From: Pseudomonas sp. RGM2987
GTDB taxonomy: Bacteria; Pseudomonadota; Gammaproteobacteria; Pseudomonadales; Pseudomonadaceae
Assembly: GCF_022952855.1 (NCBI RefSeq)
Contig: NZ_JALJDX010000179.1
Location: 1 to 43,915, forward strand
DNA: 43,915 nucleotides
Direction of reading: 5' to 3'
Of this stretch, positions 26,062-34,573 are shown piece by piece. The notes under the pieces are model-generated. The model worked only from the letters and a program-made list of their open reading frames with translations. It ran no database searches and was not told the DNA's origin. The position numbers were made by a program, and so were the translations under genes. Within the stretch, counting starts at the first letter, position 1. Each line of letters begins with the position of its first letter.

Positions 26062-27273
26062 ATGAATGAAGTTCCAGCCAACCCCCTGGCCTGGGTCCAC
26101 GGCAGCGATGCCCCGGAAAAGAGCGCGGTCAACCTTGGCTTCATGGCCCTGAGTGACTGCGCCCCGCTGGTCGTGGCCGCCACCCAGGGCTTCGCCCAGC
26201 CCTACGGCCTGACCCTGAACCTCAAGCGCCAGAGTTCCTGGGCCAACCTGCGGGACAAGCTGGTCAGCGGTGAGATCGATGCCGCCCACAGCCTGTACGG
26301 CCTGATCTACGCCGTGCACCTGGGCATTGGTGGCGTGGCACCGACCGACATGGCCGTGCTGATGGGACTGAACCAGAACGGTCAGAGCATCAACCTGTCC
26401 CATGGCTTGCAGGCCCAGGGCGTGACCAGTCCTGAGGCACTGGAACGGCACGTGCACCAAACTCGCCCGAAACTGACCTTCGCCCAGACCTTCCCCACCG
26501 GCACCCACGCCATGTGGCTTTATTACTGGCTGGCGGCCCAGGGCATCCATCCGTTGTCGGATGTGGACAGTGTGGTGGTGCCGCCGCCGCAGATGATCGC
26601 GCACTTGCAGGCGGGTCGGATCGACGGTTTCTGCGTCGGCGAGCCCTGGTGCGCCAGTGCGGTCAAGCAGAACCTCGGTTTCACCCTGGCGACCACCCAG
26701 ACCATCTGGCCCGATCACCCGGAGAAAGTCCTGGGCTGCACCCGCGCCTTTGTCGAGCAATACCCCAATACCGCCCGGGCGCTGGTGATGGCAATCCTAG
26801 AAGCCAGTCGCTTCATCGAGCAGAGCACCGAGAACCGCCGAAGCACCGCGCAACTGTTGAGCGCGCCCGAATACCTCGACGCGCCGCTCGATTGCATCGA
26901 ACCGCGGCTGCTGGGGGTTTATGCCGATGGCCTGGGCAACAGTTGGCAGGATCCCCATGCCATGCGCTTTCATGGCAACGGCGAGGTGAACCTGCCGTAC
27001 CTGTCCGACGGCATGTGGTTCATGACCCAATTCCGCCGCTGGGGCCTGCTGCGTGAAGATCCGGATTATCTGGCCGTGGCGCGGGACGTCCAGCAGCTCG
27101 AGCTTTATCGCCAAGCCTGCGCGGCGCTGGACATCGCCTCGCCACCCCAGGACATGCGCAGCAGCCAGTTGATCGATGGCACCACCTGGGACGGCTCGGA
27201 CCCGGCCGGTTACGCCAAGAGCTTCAAACTGCACGCCTTGAGCGATGCGCCTGCCCTCTTCGCCAGCCGCTGA
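26062..27273 (+). CDS. nasS: Nitrate/nitrite sensor protein NasS
   Basis: The 403-residue protein belongs to the NrtA/CmpA family of nitrate-binding proteins but has no signal peptide, so it is the cytoplasmic sensor rather than a transporter part. Start of the fold: VNLGFMALSDCAPLVVAATQ; ligand-region features such as AHSLYGLIYAVHLGIGG follow. In Azotobacter, Paracoccus and Pseudomonas, NasS holds NasT inactive until nitrate or nitrite binds. It is followed by nasT after 13 bases and reads away from invF. Confidence 0.93.
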   Translation: MNEVPANPLAWVHGSDAPEKSAVNLGFMALSDCAPLVVAATQGFAQPYGLTLNLKRQSSWANLRDKLVSGEIDAAHSLYGLIYAVHLGIGGVAPTDMAVLMGLNQNGQSINLSHGLQAQGVTSPEALERHVHQTRPKLTFAQTFPTGTHAMWLYYWLAAQGIHPLSDVDSVVVPPPQMIAHLQAGRIDGFCVGEPWCASAVKQNLGFTLATTQTIWPDHPEKVLGCTRAFVEQYPNTARALVMAILEASRFIEQSTENRRSTAQLLSAPEYLDAPLDCIEPRLLGVYADGLGNSWQDPHAMRFHGNGEVNLPYLSDGMWFMTQFRRWGLLREDPDYLAVARDVQQLELYRQACAALDIASPPQDMRSSQLIDGTTWDGSDPAGYAKSFKLHALSDAPALFASR

Positions 27274-27286
27274 CAGGAGCCCGACC

Positions 27287-27862
27287 ATGCTGCGTATCCT
27301 GCTGATCAACGACACTGCGAAAAAAGTCGGTCGCCTCAAGGCCGCCCTGATTGAAGCCGGGTTCGAAGTGATCGACGAATCCGGCCTGACCATCGACCTG
27401 CCGGCGCGCGTCGAAACGGTGCGTCCGGACGTGATCCTGATCGATACCGAGTCACCCGGACGCGATGTGATGGAACAGGTTGTGCTGGTCAGCCGCGACC
27501 AGCCACGACCGATCGTCATGTTTACCGACGAGCACGACCCGGATGTCATGCGTCAGGCGATCAAGTCCGGCGTCAGCGCCTACATCGTCGAAGGCATCCA
27601 CGCCGCGCGCCTGCAACCGATCCTCGATGTGGCCATGGCCCGCTTCGAAAGCGACCAGGCCCTGCGCGCCCAACTCCTGGCCCGCGACCAGCAACTGGCC
27701 GAACGCAAACGCATCGAACTGGCCAAGGGCATGCTGATGAAAATGAAGGAATGCAACGAGGAACAGGCCTACACCCTGATGCGCCGCCAGGCCATGAGCC
27801 GCCAGCAGAAACTGATCCAGGTGGCGGAGCAGATCATTGCCATGAATGAGTTGCTGGGCTGA
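27287..27862 (+). CDS. nasT: ANTAR-domain antiterminator NasT
   Basis: The 191-residue protein has an N-terminal receiver-like domain (MLRILLINDT, ILIDTESPG) and a C-terminal ANTAR RNA-binding domain at about 133-186 (ERKRIELAKGMLMKMKECNE onward). It would bind paired hexaloop hairpins in nascent leaders and prevent termination. Matching targets are present ahead of nasA and nirB and probably nasS. The ATG at 27287 has AGGAG close upstream; an open extension back to 27245 overlaps nasS. Confidence 0.95.
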   Translation: MLRILLINDTAKKVGRLKAALIEAGFEVIDESGLTIDLPARVETVRPDVILIDTESPGRDVMEQVVLVSRDQPRPIVMFTDEHDPDVMRQAIKSGVSAYIVEGIHAARLQPILDVAMARFESDQALRAQLLARDQQLAERKRIELAKGMLMKMKECNEEQAYTLMRRQAMSRQQKLIQVAEQIIAMNELLG

Positions 27863-27889
27863 AGACCCCGCAGCGCCTGGACTGGCGCC

Positions 27890-28246
27890 ATCGCGAGCAG
27901 GCTCGCTCCCACAGGGGCGAGGGGTGACCGCAGCCCTCGTGTACACCACAAAATCCACTGTGGGAGCGGGCTTGCTCGCGAAGGCGGCTTCACATCCAAC
28001 ATCATCATCGACTGACCCACCGCTATCGCGAGCAAGCCTGCTCCCACGGGGTCCGGGGTAGCCGCAGCCCTCGTGTACACCACACATCCACTGTGGGAGC
28101 GGGCTTGCTCGCGAAGGCGGCTTCACATCCAACATCATCGACTGACCCACCGCTATCGCGAGCAGGCTCGCTCCCACAGGGTCCCAAGGTGACCGCAGCT
28201 CTTGTGCACACCACAAAATCCACTGTGGGAGCGAGCCTGCTCGCGA
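27890..28246. repeat. Three tandem REP-type inverted pairs
   Basis: Three units begin at 27891, 28026 and 28156 (spacing 135 and 130). Each has a TCGCGAGCAGGCTCGCTCCC-type arm and a facing GTGGGAGCGGGCTTGCTCGC-type arm about 65 bases later, and the middles and linkers are also nearly identical (CCGCAGCCCTCGTGTACACC). It occupies most of the 622 bases between nasT and the transporter; the rest of that gap holds the nasA promoter and leader. Confidence 0.9.
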
Positions 28247-28270
28247 TGGGCATCACACCGACTCCCCTGT

Positions 28271-28287
28271 TGGCACAGATCTCGCTT
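28271..28287 (+). promoter_or_regulatory. Sigma-54 promoter of the nasA operon
   Basis: TGGCACAGATCTCGCTT has GG at 28272-28273 and GC at 28284-28285, the exact -24/-12 spacing. The start of transcription would be near 28297, just before the first leader hairpin. It lies 24 bases after the tandem repeats, so any NtrC sites must be within or beyond them. Confidence 0.78.
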
Positions 28288-28300
28288 AACCAACACCACA

Positions 28301-28341
28301 GGTAACCAACGGCGGTTGCCCCACCTACGACAAAGACGTCG
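28301..28341 (+). ncRNA. NasT (ANTAR) target: double hexaloop leader of nasA
   Basis: Hairpin 1 has a seven-pair stem (28301-28307 with 28314-28320, one G-T) and loop AACGGC. Hairpin 2 has a four-pair stem (28328-28331 with 28338-28341) and loop AAAGAC. Both loops have A at 1 and G at 4, the defining feature of ANTAR targets. A terminator follows directly, so NasT binding would allow read-through into the transporter gene. Confidence 0.85.
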
Positions 28342-28352
28342 CACACCCTGCT

Positions 28353-28387
28353 CGCCCCGCTGGCGAACCGGGTTGCGGCGTTTTTTT
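28353..28387 (+). terminator. Leader terminator (attenuator) of nasA
   Basis: A GC-rich imperfect stem ends in GCGGCG followed by seven T's (28381-28387). It stands 97 bases before the nasA start and after the two hexaloop hairpins, so it is conditional. Confidence 0.75.
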
Positions 28388-28484
28388 GCTTTGGCCCCAA
28401 CGTCCGGGGTCGGTGGGGTCGCCCCGAGCGGCGCACCACTTCGAAGCACTGACTCATTTCTCGAGACTTTTACTGAGGTGCGCG

Positions 28485-29696
28485 ATGAATTCAAGCTTCT
28501 GGAAATCCGGCCATACCCCGACCCTGTTCGCGGCCTTCCTGTATTTCGACCTGAGTTTCATGGTCTGGTACCTGCTCGGTCCACTGGCGGTGCAGATCTC
28601 CGCCGACCTGCACCTGACCACCCAGCAACGCGGCCTGATGGTCGCCACGCCGATCCTCGCCGGCGCGGTGCTGCGCTTGTTCATGGGCCTGCTGGCCGAT
28701 CGGATTTCGCCGAAAGCCGCCGGCATGGTGGGCCAGGTGATTGTGATCAGCGCGCTGTTCTGCGCTTGGAAACTGGGAATCCACAGCTATGAACAAGCAC
28801 TGCTGCTGGGCCTGTTCCTGGGCATGGCCGGCGCCTCGTTCGCCGTGGCCCTGCCGCTGGCTTCCCAATGGTATCCGCCGCAGCACCAGGGCAAGGCCAT
28901 GGGCATCGCCGGTGCCGGTAACTCGGGCACCGTGCTGGCCGCGCTGATCGCACCTGTGATGGCGGCGACCTTTGGCTGGAGCAACGTGTTCGGCTTCGCA
29001 CTGATCCCGCTGATCCTGACCCTGGTGGTCTTTGCCTGGCTGGCGAAGAACGCTCCGGAGCGGCCGAAAGCCAAATCCATGGCCGACTACCTCAAGGCCC
29101 TGGGCGATCGTGACAGCTGGTGGTTCATGTTTTTCTACAGCGTGACCTTCGGCGGTTTCATCGGCCTGGCCAGCGCCCTGCCCGGCTACTTCAACGACCA
29201 GTACGGCCTGAGCCCGGTGACCGCCGGCTACTACACCGCCGCCTGCGTCTTCGGTGGCAGCCTGATGCGCCCATTGGGCGGCGCCCTGGCGGATCGTTTC
29301 GGCGGCATTCGTACCTTGTTGGGCATGTACACCGTCGCGGCAGTCTGCATCGCCGCCGTGGGCTTCAACCTGCCGAGTTCCTATGCGGCCCTGGCCTTGT
29401 TCGTCTGCACCATGCTCGGTCTGGGTGCGGGCAACGGCGCGGTGTTCCAGTTGGTGCCACAACGCTTCCGTCGCGAGATCGGCGTCATGACCGGGTTGAT
29501 CGGCATGGCCGGCGGCATCGGCGGTTTCGCCCTGGCAGCAGGCATGGGCGCGATCAAGCAAAGCACCGGCAGCTATCAACTGGCGCTGTGGTTGTTCGCC
29601 AGCCTAGGTGTCCTGGCCTGGTTCGGCCTGTACGGCGTCAAGCGTCGCTGGAGAACCACCTGGGGTTCGGCTGCCGTCACCGCCGCCCGGGTATAA
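28485..29696 (+). CDS. nasA: Nitrate transporter, NarK/NNP family (MFS)
   Basis: The 403-residue inner-membrane protein has 12 hydrophobic segments and the nitrate-porter signatures GMAGASFAVALPLASQWYPP and LGAGNGAVFQLVPQRF. It imports nitrate (possibly nitrite) for assimilation. The ATG at 28485 has GAGGTG upstream; the longer frame to 28386 runs into the leader. It is followed after 9 bases by the phosphatase-kinase gene. Confidence 0.94.
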   Translation: MNSSFWKSGHTPTLFAAFLYFDLSFMVWYLLGPLAVQISADLHLTTQQRGLMVATPILAGAVLRLFMGLLADRISPKAAGMVGQVIVISALFCAWKLGIHSYEQALLLGLFLGMAGASFAVALPLASQWYPPQHQGKAMGIAGAGNSGTVLAALIAPVMAATFGWSNVFGFALIPLILTLVVFAWLAKNAPERPKAKSMADYLKALGDRDSWWFMFFYSVTFGGFIGLASALPGYFNDQYGLSPVTAGYYTAACVFGGSLMRPLGGALADRFGGIRTLLGMYTVAAVCIAAVGFNLPSSYAALALFVCTMLGLGAGNGAVFQLVPQRFRREIGVMTGLIGMAGGIGGFALAAGMGAIKQSTGSYQLALWLFASLGVLAWFGLYGVKRRWRTTWGSAAVTAARV

Positions 29697-29705
29697 AGAG
29701 CGACC

Positions 29706-31379
29706 ATGAGCCTGCAATTGAGTTTTGCCGAAGCCAGCGCCATCGGCCCGCGGGAGGAAAACCAGGACGCCCTGCGCCTGGTCACCCCGGCCCCGGCCCT
29801 GGCGGCCAGCAAGGGTTACCTGTTCGCCATCGCCGACGGCGTGAGCCAGTGCGCCGATGGCGGCCTGGCCGCCCGTTCGACCTTGCAGGCCCTGGCCCTG
29901 GACTACTACTCCACGCCGCAGACCTGGGGCGTGGCCCAGGCCCTGGACCGGTTGTTGCTGGCGCAGAACCGCTGGCTCCAGGCCAACGGCGGCGGGCAAC
30001 CGCTGCTCACCACCGTCAGCGCCCTGGTGCTGCGGGGACGACGCTTCACCCTGGCCCACGTCGGCGATTGCCGGGTCTACCGCTGGCACGCCGATCAGCT
30101 GCAACGGGTCAGCGAGGACCACGTCTGGGAACAACCGGGCATGCAGCATGTGCTCAAGCGGGCCTTGGGCCTGGATCAACACCTGATCCTGGATTTCCTC
30201 GACGGTGAGCTGCGCGCCGACGAAACCTTCGTCCTGCTCAGCGATGGCGTCTGGGCGGTGCTGGGGGACACGGCCATCGCCGGCATCCTGCGCGACCAAC
30301 CGGACCTCAACGTGGCAGCCCAGACCCTGGTTAACGCCGCGCACCTGGCCGGCAGCCAGGACAACGCCAGCGCGTTGCTCGTGCGGGTCGACGCCGTGGG
30401 TGAAGCGAGCATTGGTGATGCGCTGATCCAACTGCAGCAATGGCCCCTGCCCCCGACGCTGAAGCCTGGGCAGGTGTTCGAAGGCTGGCAGATCGAAGGC
30501 CTGCTTGGCCAGAGCCAGCAATCGCTGCTCTATCGGGTGCATGACGGCCAGGGCCAGCCCTGGTTGCTGAAAACCCTGCCGGGGCATCTGCGGGACGACA
30601 CACAGGCCGGGCAGGCGTTGCTGTCGGAAGAATGGTTTCTCAAGCGGGTCGCGGGCCGGCAGTTTCCCGAGGTCCACGGTGTACCGCAGCGCCAGCATCT
30701 GTACTACGTGATGCGCGAGTACCCTGGCCAGACCCTGGCTGAACTGTTCGAACAGGCGGGTGCATTGCCGCTGGCGCAGTGGCAGGACCTGGCGCAACGG
30801 CTGGTGCGGGCGGTGGGCCTGTTGCATCGAAGGCAGATCTACCACCGTGACATCAAGCCGGACAACCTGCACCTGGGCGACGACGGCGAGTTGCGCCTGC
30901 TGGATTTCGGGCTGGCGTACTGCCCGGGGTTATCCGAGGACCAGGCGAACCTGTTGCCGGGCACCCCAAGCTATATCGCCCCGGAAGCCTTCGGCGGCAG
31001 CGCACCGACGGCGCAACAGGACCTGTATGCCGTTGGCGTGACCTTGTATTTCCTGCTGACCGGGCATTATCCCTACGGCGAGGTCGAAGCCTTCCAACGT
31101 CCGCGCTTTGGCGTGCCGGTCAGTGCCAACCGCTATCGCCCGGACCTGGCCGAATGGCTCGGGCAAAGCCTGGAGCGCGCGGTCGCAGCGGATCCGACGC
31201 AACGCTTTGAAACGGCCGAGGAATGGCTGTTGTTGCTGGAACAGGGCGAACGCCGCAGCTTGAGCGTACGGCCTCGGCCGCTGTTGGAGCGCGAGCCGCT
31301 GAAGGTCTGGCGGACGTTGGCGCTGGTGTCATTGCTGGTGAATCTGGTGCTGCTGTTTCTGGTGTTTCATTCATCCTGA
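29706..31379 (+). CDS. PP2C phosphatase-Ser/Thr kinase fusion, membrane anchored
   Basis: The 557-residue protein joins an N-terminal PP2C phosphatase (about 1-240; motifs GPREENQDALR, FAIADGVSQCADGG, HVGDCRVYR and LLSDGVW) to a Hanks-type kinase (about 255-515; HRDIKPDNLHL catalytic loop and LLDFGLAY) and a C-terminal membrane helix (about 532-554). The glycine loop is degenerate, but the Lys in WLLKTL is kept. It lies in the nitrate transporter operon, as its counterpart does in P. aeruginosa, so it may tune nitrate uptake or reduction; no substrate can be inferred from sequence. Confidence 0.93.
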   Translation: MSLQLSFAEASAIGPREENQDALRLVTPAPALAASKGYLFAIADGVSQCADGGLAARSTLQALALDYYSTPQTWGVAQALDRLLLAQNRWLQANGGGQPLLTTVSALVLRGRRFTLAHVGDCRVYRWHADQLQRVSEDHVWEQPGMQHVLKRALGLDQHLILDFLDGELRADETFVLLSDGVWAVLGDTAIAGILRDQPDLNVAAQTLVNAAHLAGSQDNASALLVRVDAVGEASIGDALIQLQQWPLPPTLKPGQVFEGWQIEGLLGQSQQSLLYRVHDGQGQPWLLKTLPGHLRDDTQAGQALLSEEWFLKRVAGRQFPEVHGVPQRQHLYYVMREYPGQTLAELFEQAGALPLAQWQDLAQRLVRAVGLLHRRQIYHRDIKPDNLHLGDDGELRLLDFGLAYCPGLSEDQANLLPGTPSYIAPEAFGGSAPTAQQDLYAVGVTLYFLLTGHYPYGEVEAFQRPRFGVPVSANRYRPDLAEWLGQSLERAVAADPTQRFETAEEWLLLLEQGERRSLSVRPRPLLEREPLKVWRTLALVSLLVNLVLLFLVFHSS

Positions 31380-31385
31380 CCAACC

Positions 31386-31477
31386 GTGGCGAGGGAGCTT
31401 GCTCCCGCTGGACTGCGCAGCAGACCCAAAAACCTGCGACCGCTTCGCGCTCGAGCGGGAGCAAGCTCCCTCGCCAC
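31386..31477. repeat. REP-type inverted pair (REPIN-like) after the kinase gene
   Basis: Two facing arms (GTGGCGAGGGAGCTTGCTCC and its complement, about 31386-31407 and 31455-31477) stand directly after the stop codon. It is the same family as the pairs in the T3SS locus. The remaining gap to nirB (31478-31805) contains a sigma-54 promoter, a leader and a terminator. Confidence 0.85.
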
Positions 31478-31603
31478 AAAAGCTTTTTTACCGGCCCGGC
31501 CACGCTCCATTACCGGGCAACACGCTTTGATTCAGTGCAATAAATTCTCCTCCAGCGCATTCAGCCGCCGTCATCCCCAATAAAACCGCACCCCAAAGCC
31601 ACT

Positions 31604-31620
31604 TGGCACAACCACTGCAT
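31604..31620 (+). promoter_or_regulatory. Sigma-54 promoter of nirB-nirD-nasC-cobA
   Basis: TGGCACAACCACTGCAT has GG at 31605-31606 and GC at 31617-31618, the exact -24/-12 spacing. Transcription would start near 31630, just ahead of the leader hairpins. An NtrC half-site-like TTGCACTGA (minus strand, about 31533-31541) lies upstream but is not decisive. Confidence 0.78.
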
Positions 31621-31642
31621 AACCTCTCTCACCATACATAAA

Positions 31643-31687
31643 GCAACGCCTCCAACGATGAAGGCGGTGCTTCCCGAGAGAACGGGA
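31643..31687 (+). ncRNA. NasT (ANTAR) target: double hexaloop leader of nirB
   Basis: Hairpin 1 pairs 31647-31651 with 31662-31666 and, after a C-A mismatch, closes on loop AACGAT (31654-31659); outer bases 31643-31645 pair with 31668-31670. Hairpin 2 pairs 31672-31676 with 31683-31687 around loop AGAGAA (31677-31682). Both loops follow the A1/G4 rule. The terminator starts 8 bases later. Confidence 0.88.
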
Positions 31688-31694
31688 CCAGGAC

Positions 31695-31735
31695 AAAGGC
31701 GTCCTCGCTAGCACACTAGCGGGACGCCTTTTTTT
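31695..31735 (+). terminator. Leader terminator (attenuator) of nirB
   Basis: A very strong hairpin, AAAGGCGTCC pairing with GGACGCCTTT and an inner CGCTAG/CTAGCG stem around a CACA loop, runs into T's. It lies inside the leader, 70 bases before nirB, so read-through must be regulated; it would block the operon unless NasT acts. Confidence 0.93.
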
Positions 31736-31805
31736 GTTTTCGTAGAAATTACCGAGCCAGTCCGATCGCCGTGATGAAACGGACCTGAGCTCACGGAGAA
31801 GCCTG

Positions 31806-34259
31806 ATGAAAAAACTCAAATTGGTGATGATCGGCAACGGCATGGCCGGCGTACGCACCCTCGAAGAGTTGCTCAAGCTGAGTAACGAGCTGTACGACAT
31901 CACGGTGTTCGGTGCCGAACCCCATGCCAACTACAACCGCATCCTGCTCTCCCCTGTGCTGGCCGGCGAACAGACGTTCGAAGAGATCGTGCTCAATGAC
32001 CTGAGCTGGTATCAGGACAACAACATCAAGCTGCTGCTCAACCGCAAGGTGGTAGAGATTGACCGGGTCAAGCGCCGGGTCATCGCCGAAGACGGCACCG
32101 AAGCCGAATACGACCGGCTGCTGATCGCCACCGGTTCCACGCCGTTCATCCTGCCGATTCCCGGCCACACCCTGGAAGGCGTGATCGGCTACCGCGACAT
32201 TGCCGACACCCAGATGATGATCGACACCGCCAAGACCCACAAACACGCCGTGGTCATCGGCGGCGGCCTGCTGGGCCTGGAAGCGGCCAACGGCCTGAAG
32301 CTGCGGGGCATGGACGTGACCGTGGTGCACTTGGGCGAATGGCTGCTGGAGCGGCAACTGGACAAAACCAGCGGCCAACTGCTGCAAACCGCCCTGGAAA
32401 GCCGTGGACTGAAATTCCGTCTGTGCGAGCAGACCCAGGCCCTGCACGACGCCGGCAACGGCCGGGTCGGCTCGGTGCAGTTCAAGAACGGCGACATCAT
32501 TCCCGCCGACCTGGTGGTGATGGCCGCCGGCATCCGGCCCAATACCGAGCTGGCGGAGAAATCCGGCATCCCGTGCAGCCGCGGGATCCTGGTCAACGAC
32601 ACGATGCAAACCTACGATCCGCGCATCTACGCCATCGGTGAATGCGCCAGCCACCGTGGCACCGCTTATGGCCTGGTGGCCCCGCTGTTCGAACAGGCCA
32701 AGGTCTGCGCCAACCACCTTGCCCAACTGGGTTTTGCGACCTACAAGGGTTCGGTGACCTCGACCAAGCTGAAAGTCACCGGCATCGACCTGTTCTCCGC
32801 CGGCGACTTCATGGGCGGCGAAGGCACCGAGACCATCACCCTTTCCGACCCGATTGGCGGCGTCTACAAGAAACTGGTGATCAAGGACGACGTGCTGGTC
32901 GGCGCCTGCCTGTACGGCGATACCGCGGACGGTGGCTGGTATTTCCGCCAGATCCGTGAGAATGCCGGCATCAGCGAGATCCGCGATCACCTGATGTTCG
33001 GCGAAAACGCCTTGGGCGATGTCGGACACCAGGGCCAGGACAAAGCCATGAGCATGGCTGACAGCGCTGAAGTCTGCGGCTGCAACGGCGTGTGCAAGGG
33101 CACTATCGTCAAGGCCATCCAGGAGCATGGGCTGTTCAGCGTCGATGACGTGAAAAAACACACCAAGGCCGCCAGTTCCTGCGGTTCCTGCGCTGGCCTG
33201 GTGGAGCAGATCCTGATCAACACCGTGGGTGGCGCGGCGGACGTCAAGCCGAAAAGCGAAAAGGCCATCTGCGGTTGCAGCGACCTCAACCACGGGCAGA
33301 TCCGCCAGGCGATTCGCGACCAGCACCTGCTGACCATCGCCGGGACCATGAGCTATCTGAACTGGCGCACCCCGAACGGCTGCGCCACCTGCCGCCCGGC
33401 CTTGAACTACTACCTGATTTCCACTTGGCCCGGCGAAGCCCATGACGATCCGCAATCGCGCCTGATCAACGAGCGCGCCCACGCCAACATCCAGAAAGAC
33501 GGCACCTACTCGGTGGTCCCGCGGATGTGGGGCGGGGTCACCACGCCTTCGGAGCTGCGACGCATCGCCGACGTGGCCGACAAGTACAGCGTGCCGATGG
33601 TCAAGGTCACCGGCGGCCAGCGCATCGACTTGCTGGGCATCAGGAAACAGGACCTGCCGGGTGTCTGGAAAGACCTCGACATGCCCTCCGGCCACGCCTA
33701 CGGCAAGTCCATCCGCACCGTGAAGACCTGCGTAGGCAGCGAGTTCTGCCGCTTCGGCACGCAAAACTCCACCCAGCTGGGCATCGAGCTGGAGCACGAC
33801 CTGTTCAACATGTGGTCGCCCCACAAGGTCAAGCTGGCCGTGTCCGGCTGCCCGCGCAACTGCTCCGAAGCCGGCATCAAGGACGTCGGCATCATCGGCG
33901 TGGATTCCGGCTGGGAGATGTACATCGGCGGCAACGGCGGGATCAAGACCGAGGTCGCCGAATTCTTCGTCAAGCTCAAGACCGCCGAGGAAGTCCGCGA
34001 ATACAACGGCGCCTTCCTGCAGTTGTACCGCGAGGAAGCTTTCTACCTCGAACGCACCGTGCATTACATGCAGCGGGTCGGCATGGAGCACATCAAGAAG
34101 GCCGTGCTCGAAGACCCGGCGCGGCGCAAAGCCCTGCATGAACGCCTGAAATTTTCCCTGTCGCTGGAACAGGACCCGTGGAAACAGCGCCTGGAACAAC
34201 CCCAGCTGAAGAAAGAGTTTGAAGTCATCCCCGTGAAAAACCTGGAGGTGCCGGCATGA
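31806..34259 (+). CDS. nirB: Assimilatory nitrite reductase, large subunit NirB
   Basis: The 817-residue enzyme reduces nitrite to ammonium with NAD(P)H. Residues ~1-290 hold the FAD and NAD binding folds (VMIGNGMAGVRTLEELL, VVIGGGLLGLEAANGLKLRG). Residues ~415-535 contain [2Fe-2S] BFD-type motifs (VCGCNGVCKG, CGSCAGLVEQIL, ICGCSDL). The C-terminal domain carries the siroheme/[4Fe-4S] cysteines in CVGSEFCRFGTQ and CPRNCSEAG. It overlaps nirD by 4 bases. Confidence 0.98.
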   Translation: MKKLKLVMIGNGMAGVRTLEELLKLSNELYDITVFGAEPHANYNRILLSPVLAGEQTFEEIVLNDLSWYQDNNIKLLLNRKVVEIDRVKRRVIAEDGTEAEYDRLLIATGSTPFILPIPGHTLEGVIGYRDIADTQMMIDTAKTHKHAVVIGGGLLGLEAANGLKLRGMDVTVVHLGEWLLERQLDKTSGQLLQTALESRGLKFRLCEQTQALHDAGNGRVGSVQFKNGDIIPADLVVMAAGIRPNTELAEKSGIPCSRGILVNDTMQTYDPRIYAIGECASHRGTAYGLVAPLFEQAKVCANHLAQLGFATYKGSVTSTKLKVTGIDLFSAGDFMGGEGTETITLSDPIGGVYKKLVIKDDVLVGACLYGDTADGGWYFRQIRENAGISEIRDHLMFGENALGDVGHQGQDKAMSMADSAEVCGCNGVCKGTIVKAIQEHGLFSVDDVKKHTKAASSCGSCAGLVEQILINTVGGAADVKPKSEKAICGCSDLNHGQIRQAIRDQHLLTIAGTMSYLNWRTPNGCATCRPALNYYLISTWPGEAHDDPQSRLINERAHANIQKDGTYSVVPRMWGGVTTPSELRRIADVADKYSVPMVKVTGGQRIDLLGIRKQDLPGVWKDLDMPSGHAYGKSIRTVKTCVGSEFCRFGTQNSTQLGIELEHDLFNMWSPHKVKLAVSGCPRNCSEAGIKDVGIIGVDSGWEMYIGGNGGIKTEVAEFFVKLKTAEEVREYNGAFLQLYREEAFYLERTVHYMQRVGMEHIKKAVLEDPARRKALHERLKFSLSLEQDPWKQRLEQPQLKKEFEVIPVKNLEVPA

Positions 34260-34573
34260 ACTGGCTGGATATCTGCGCGCTGGACGAAATCAACGCCCTG
34301 GGCTCGCGCATCATCAATGGCCCGAAAGGCGACATTGCGATTTTTCGCACCAGCGACGATGAGGTTTTCGCACTCGATGACCGCTGCCCCCATAAGGGCG
34401 GCCCGTTGTCCCAGGGTCTGATCTACGGCAAGCGCGTGGCCTGCCCGCTGCACAACTGGCAGATCGACCTGGAAACCGGCCAGGCCCAGGCTCCGGATGT
34501 GGGCTGCGCCCATCACCATTCGGCGCGGGTCGAGAATGGCCGGGTGCTGCTGGCCCTGCGGGAAGCAAGCTGA
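34256..34573 (+). CDS. nirD: Assimilatory nitrite reductase, small subunit NirD
   Basis: This 105-residue protein has a Rieske-like fold with CPHKGGPLSQGLIYG and CPLHNWQIDLETG, so both Cys-His pairs (CPH and CPLH) are present, unlike E. coli NirD, which lacks the ligands. It would therefore be expected to carry a [2Fe-2S] cluster. It overlaps nirB (ATGA) and nasC (TGATG). Confidence 0.96.
   Translation: MNWLDICALDEINALGSRIINGPKGDIAIFRTSDDEVFALDDRCPHKGGPLSQGLIYGKRVACPLHNWQIDLETGQAQAPDVGCAHHHSARVENGRVLLALREAS

Noticed and set aside
27890..28246. CRISPR-like regular repeats
   Set aside because: Units are about 130 bases, internally palindromic, and the intervening parts are themselves conserved; no cas genes. 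These are REP doublets.
31791..34199. 802-codon open frame antisense to nirB
   Set aside because: It is produced by GC-skewed third positions of nirB; low-complexity composition and no motif. nirB is certain.
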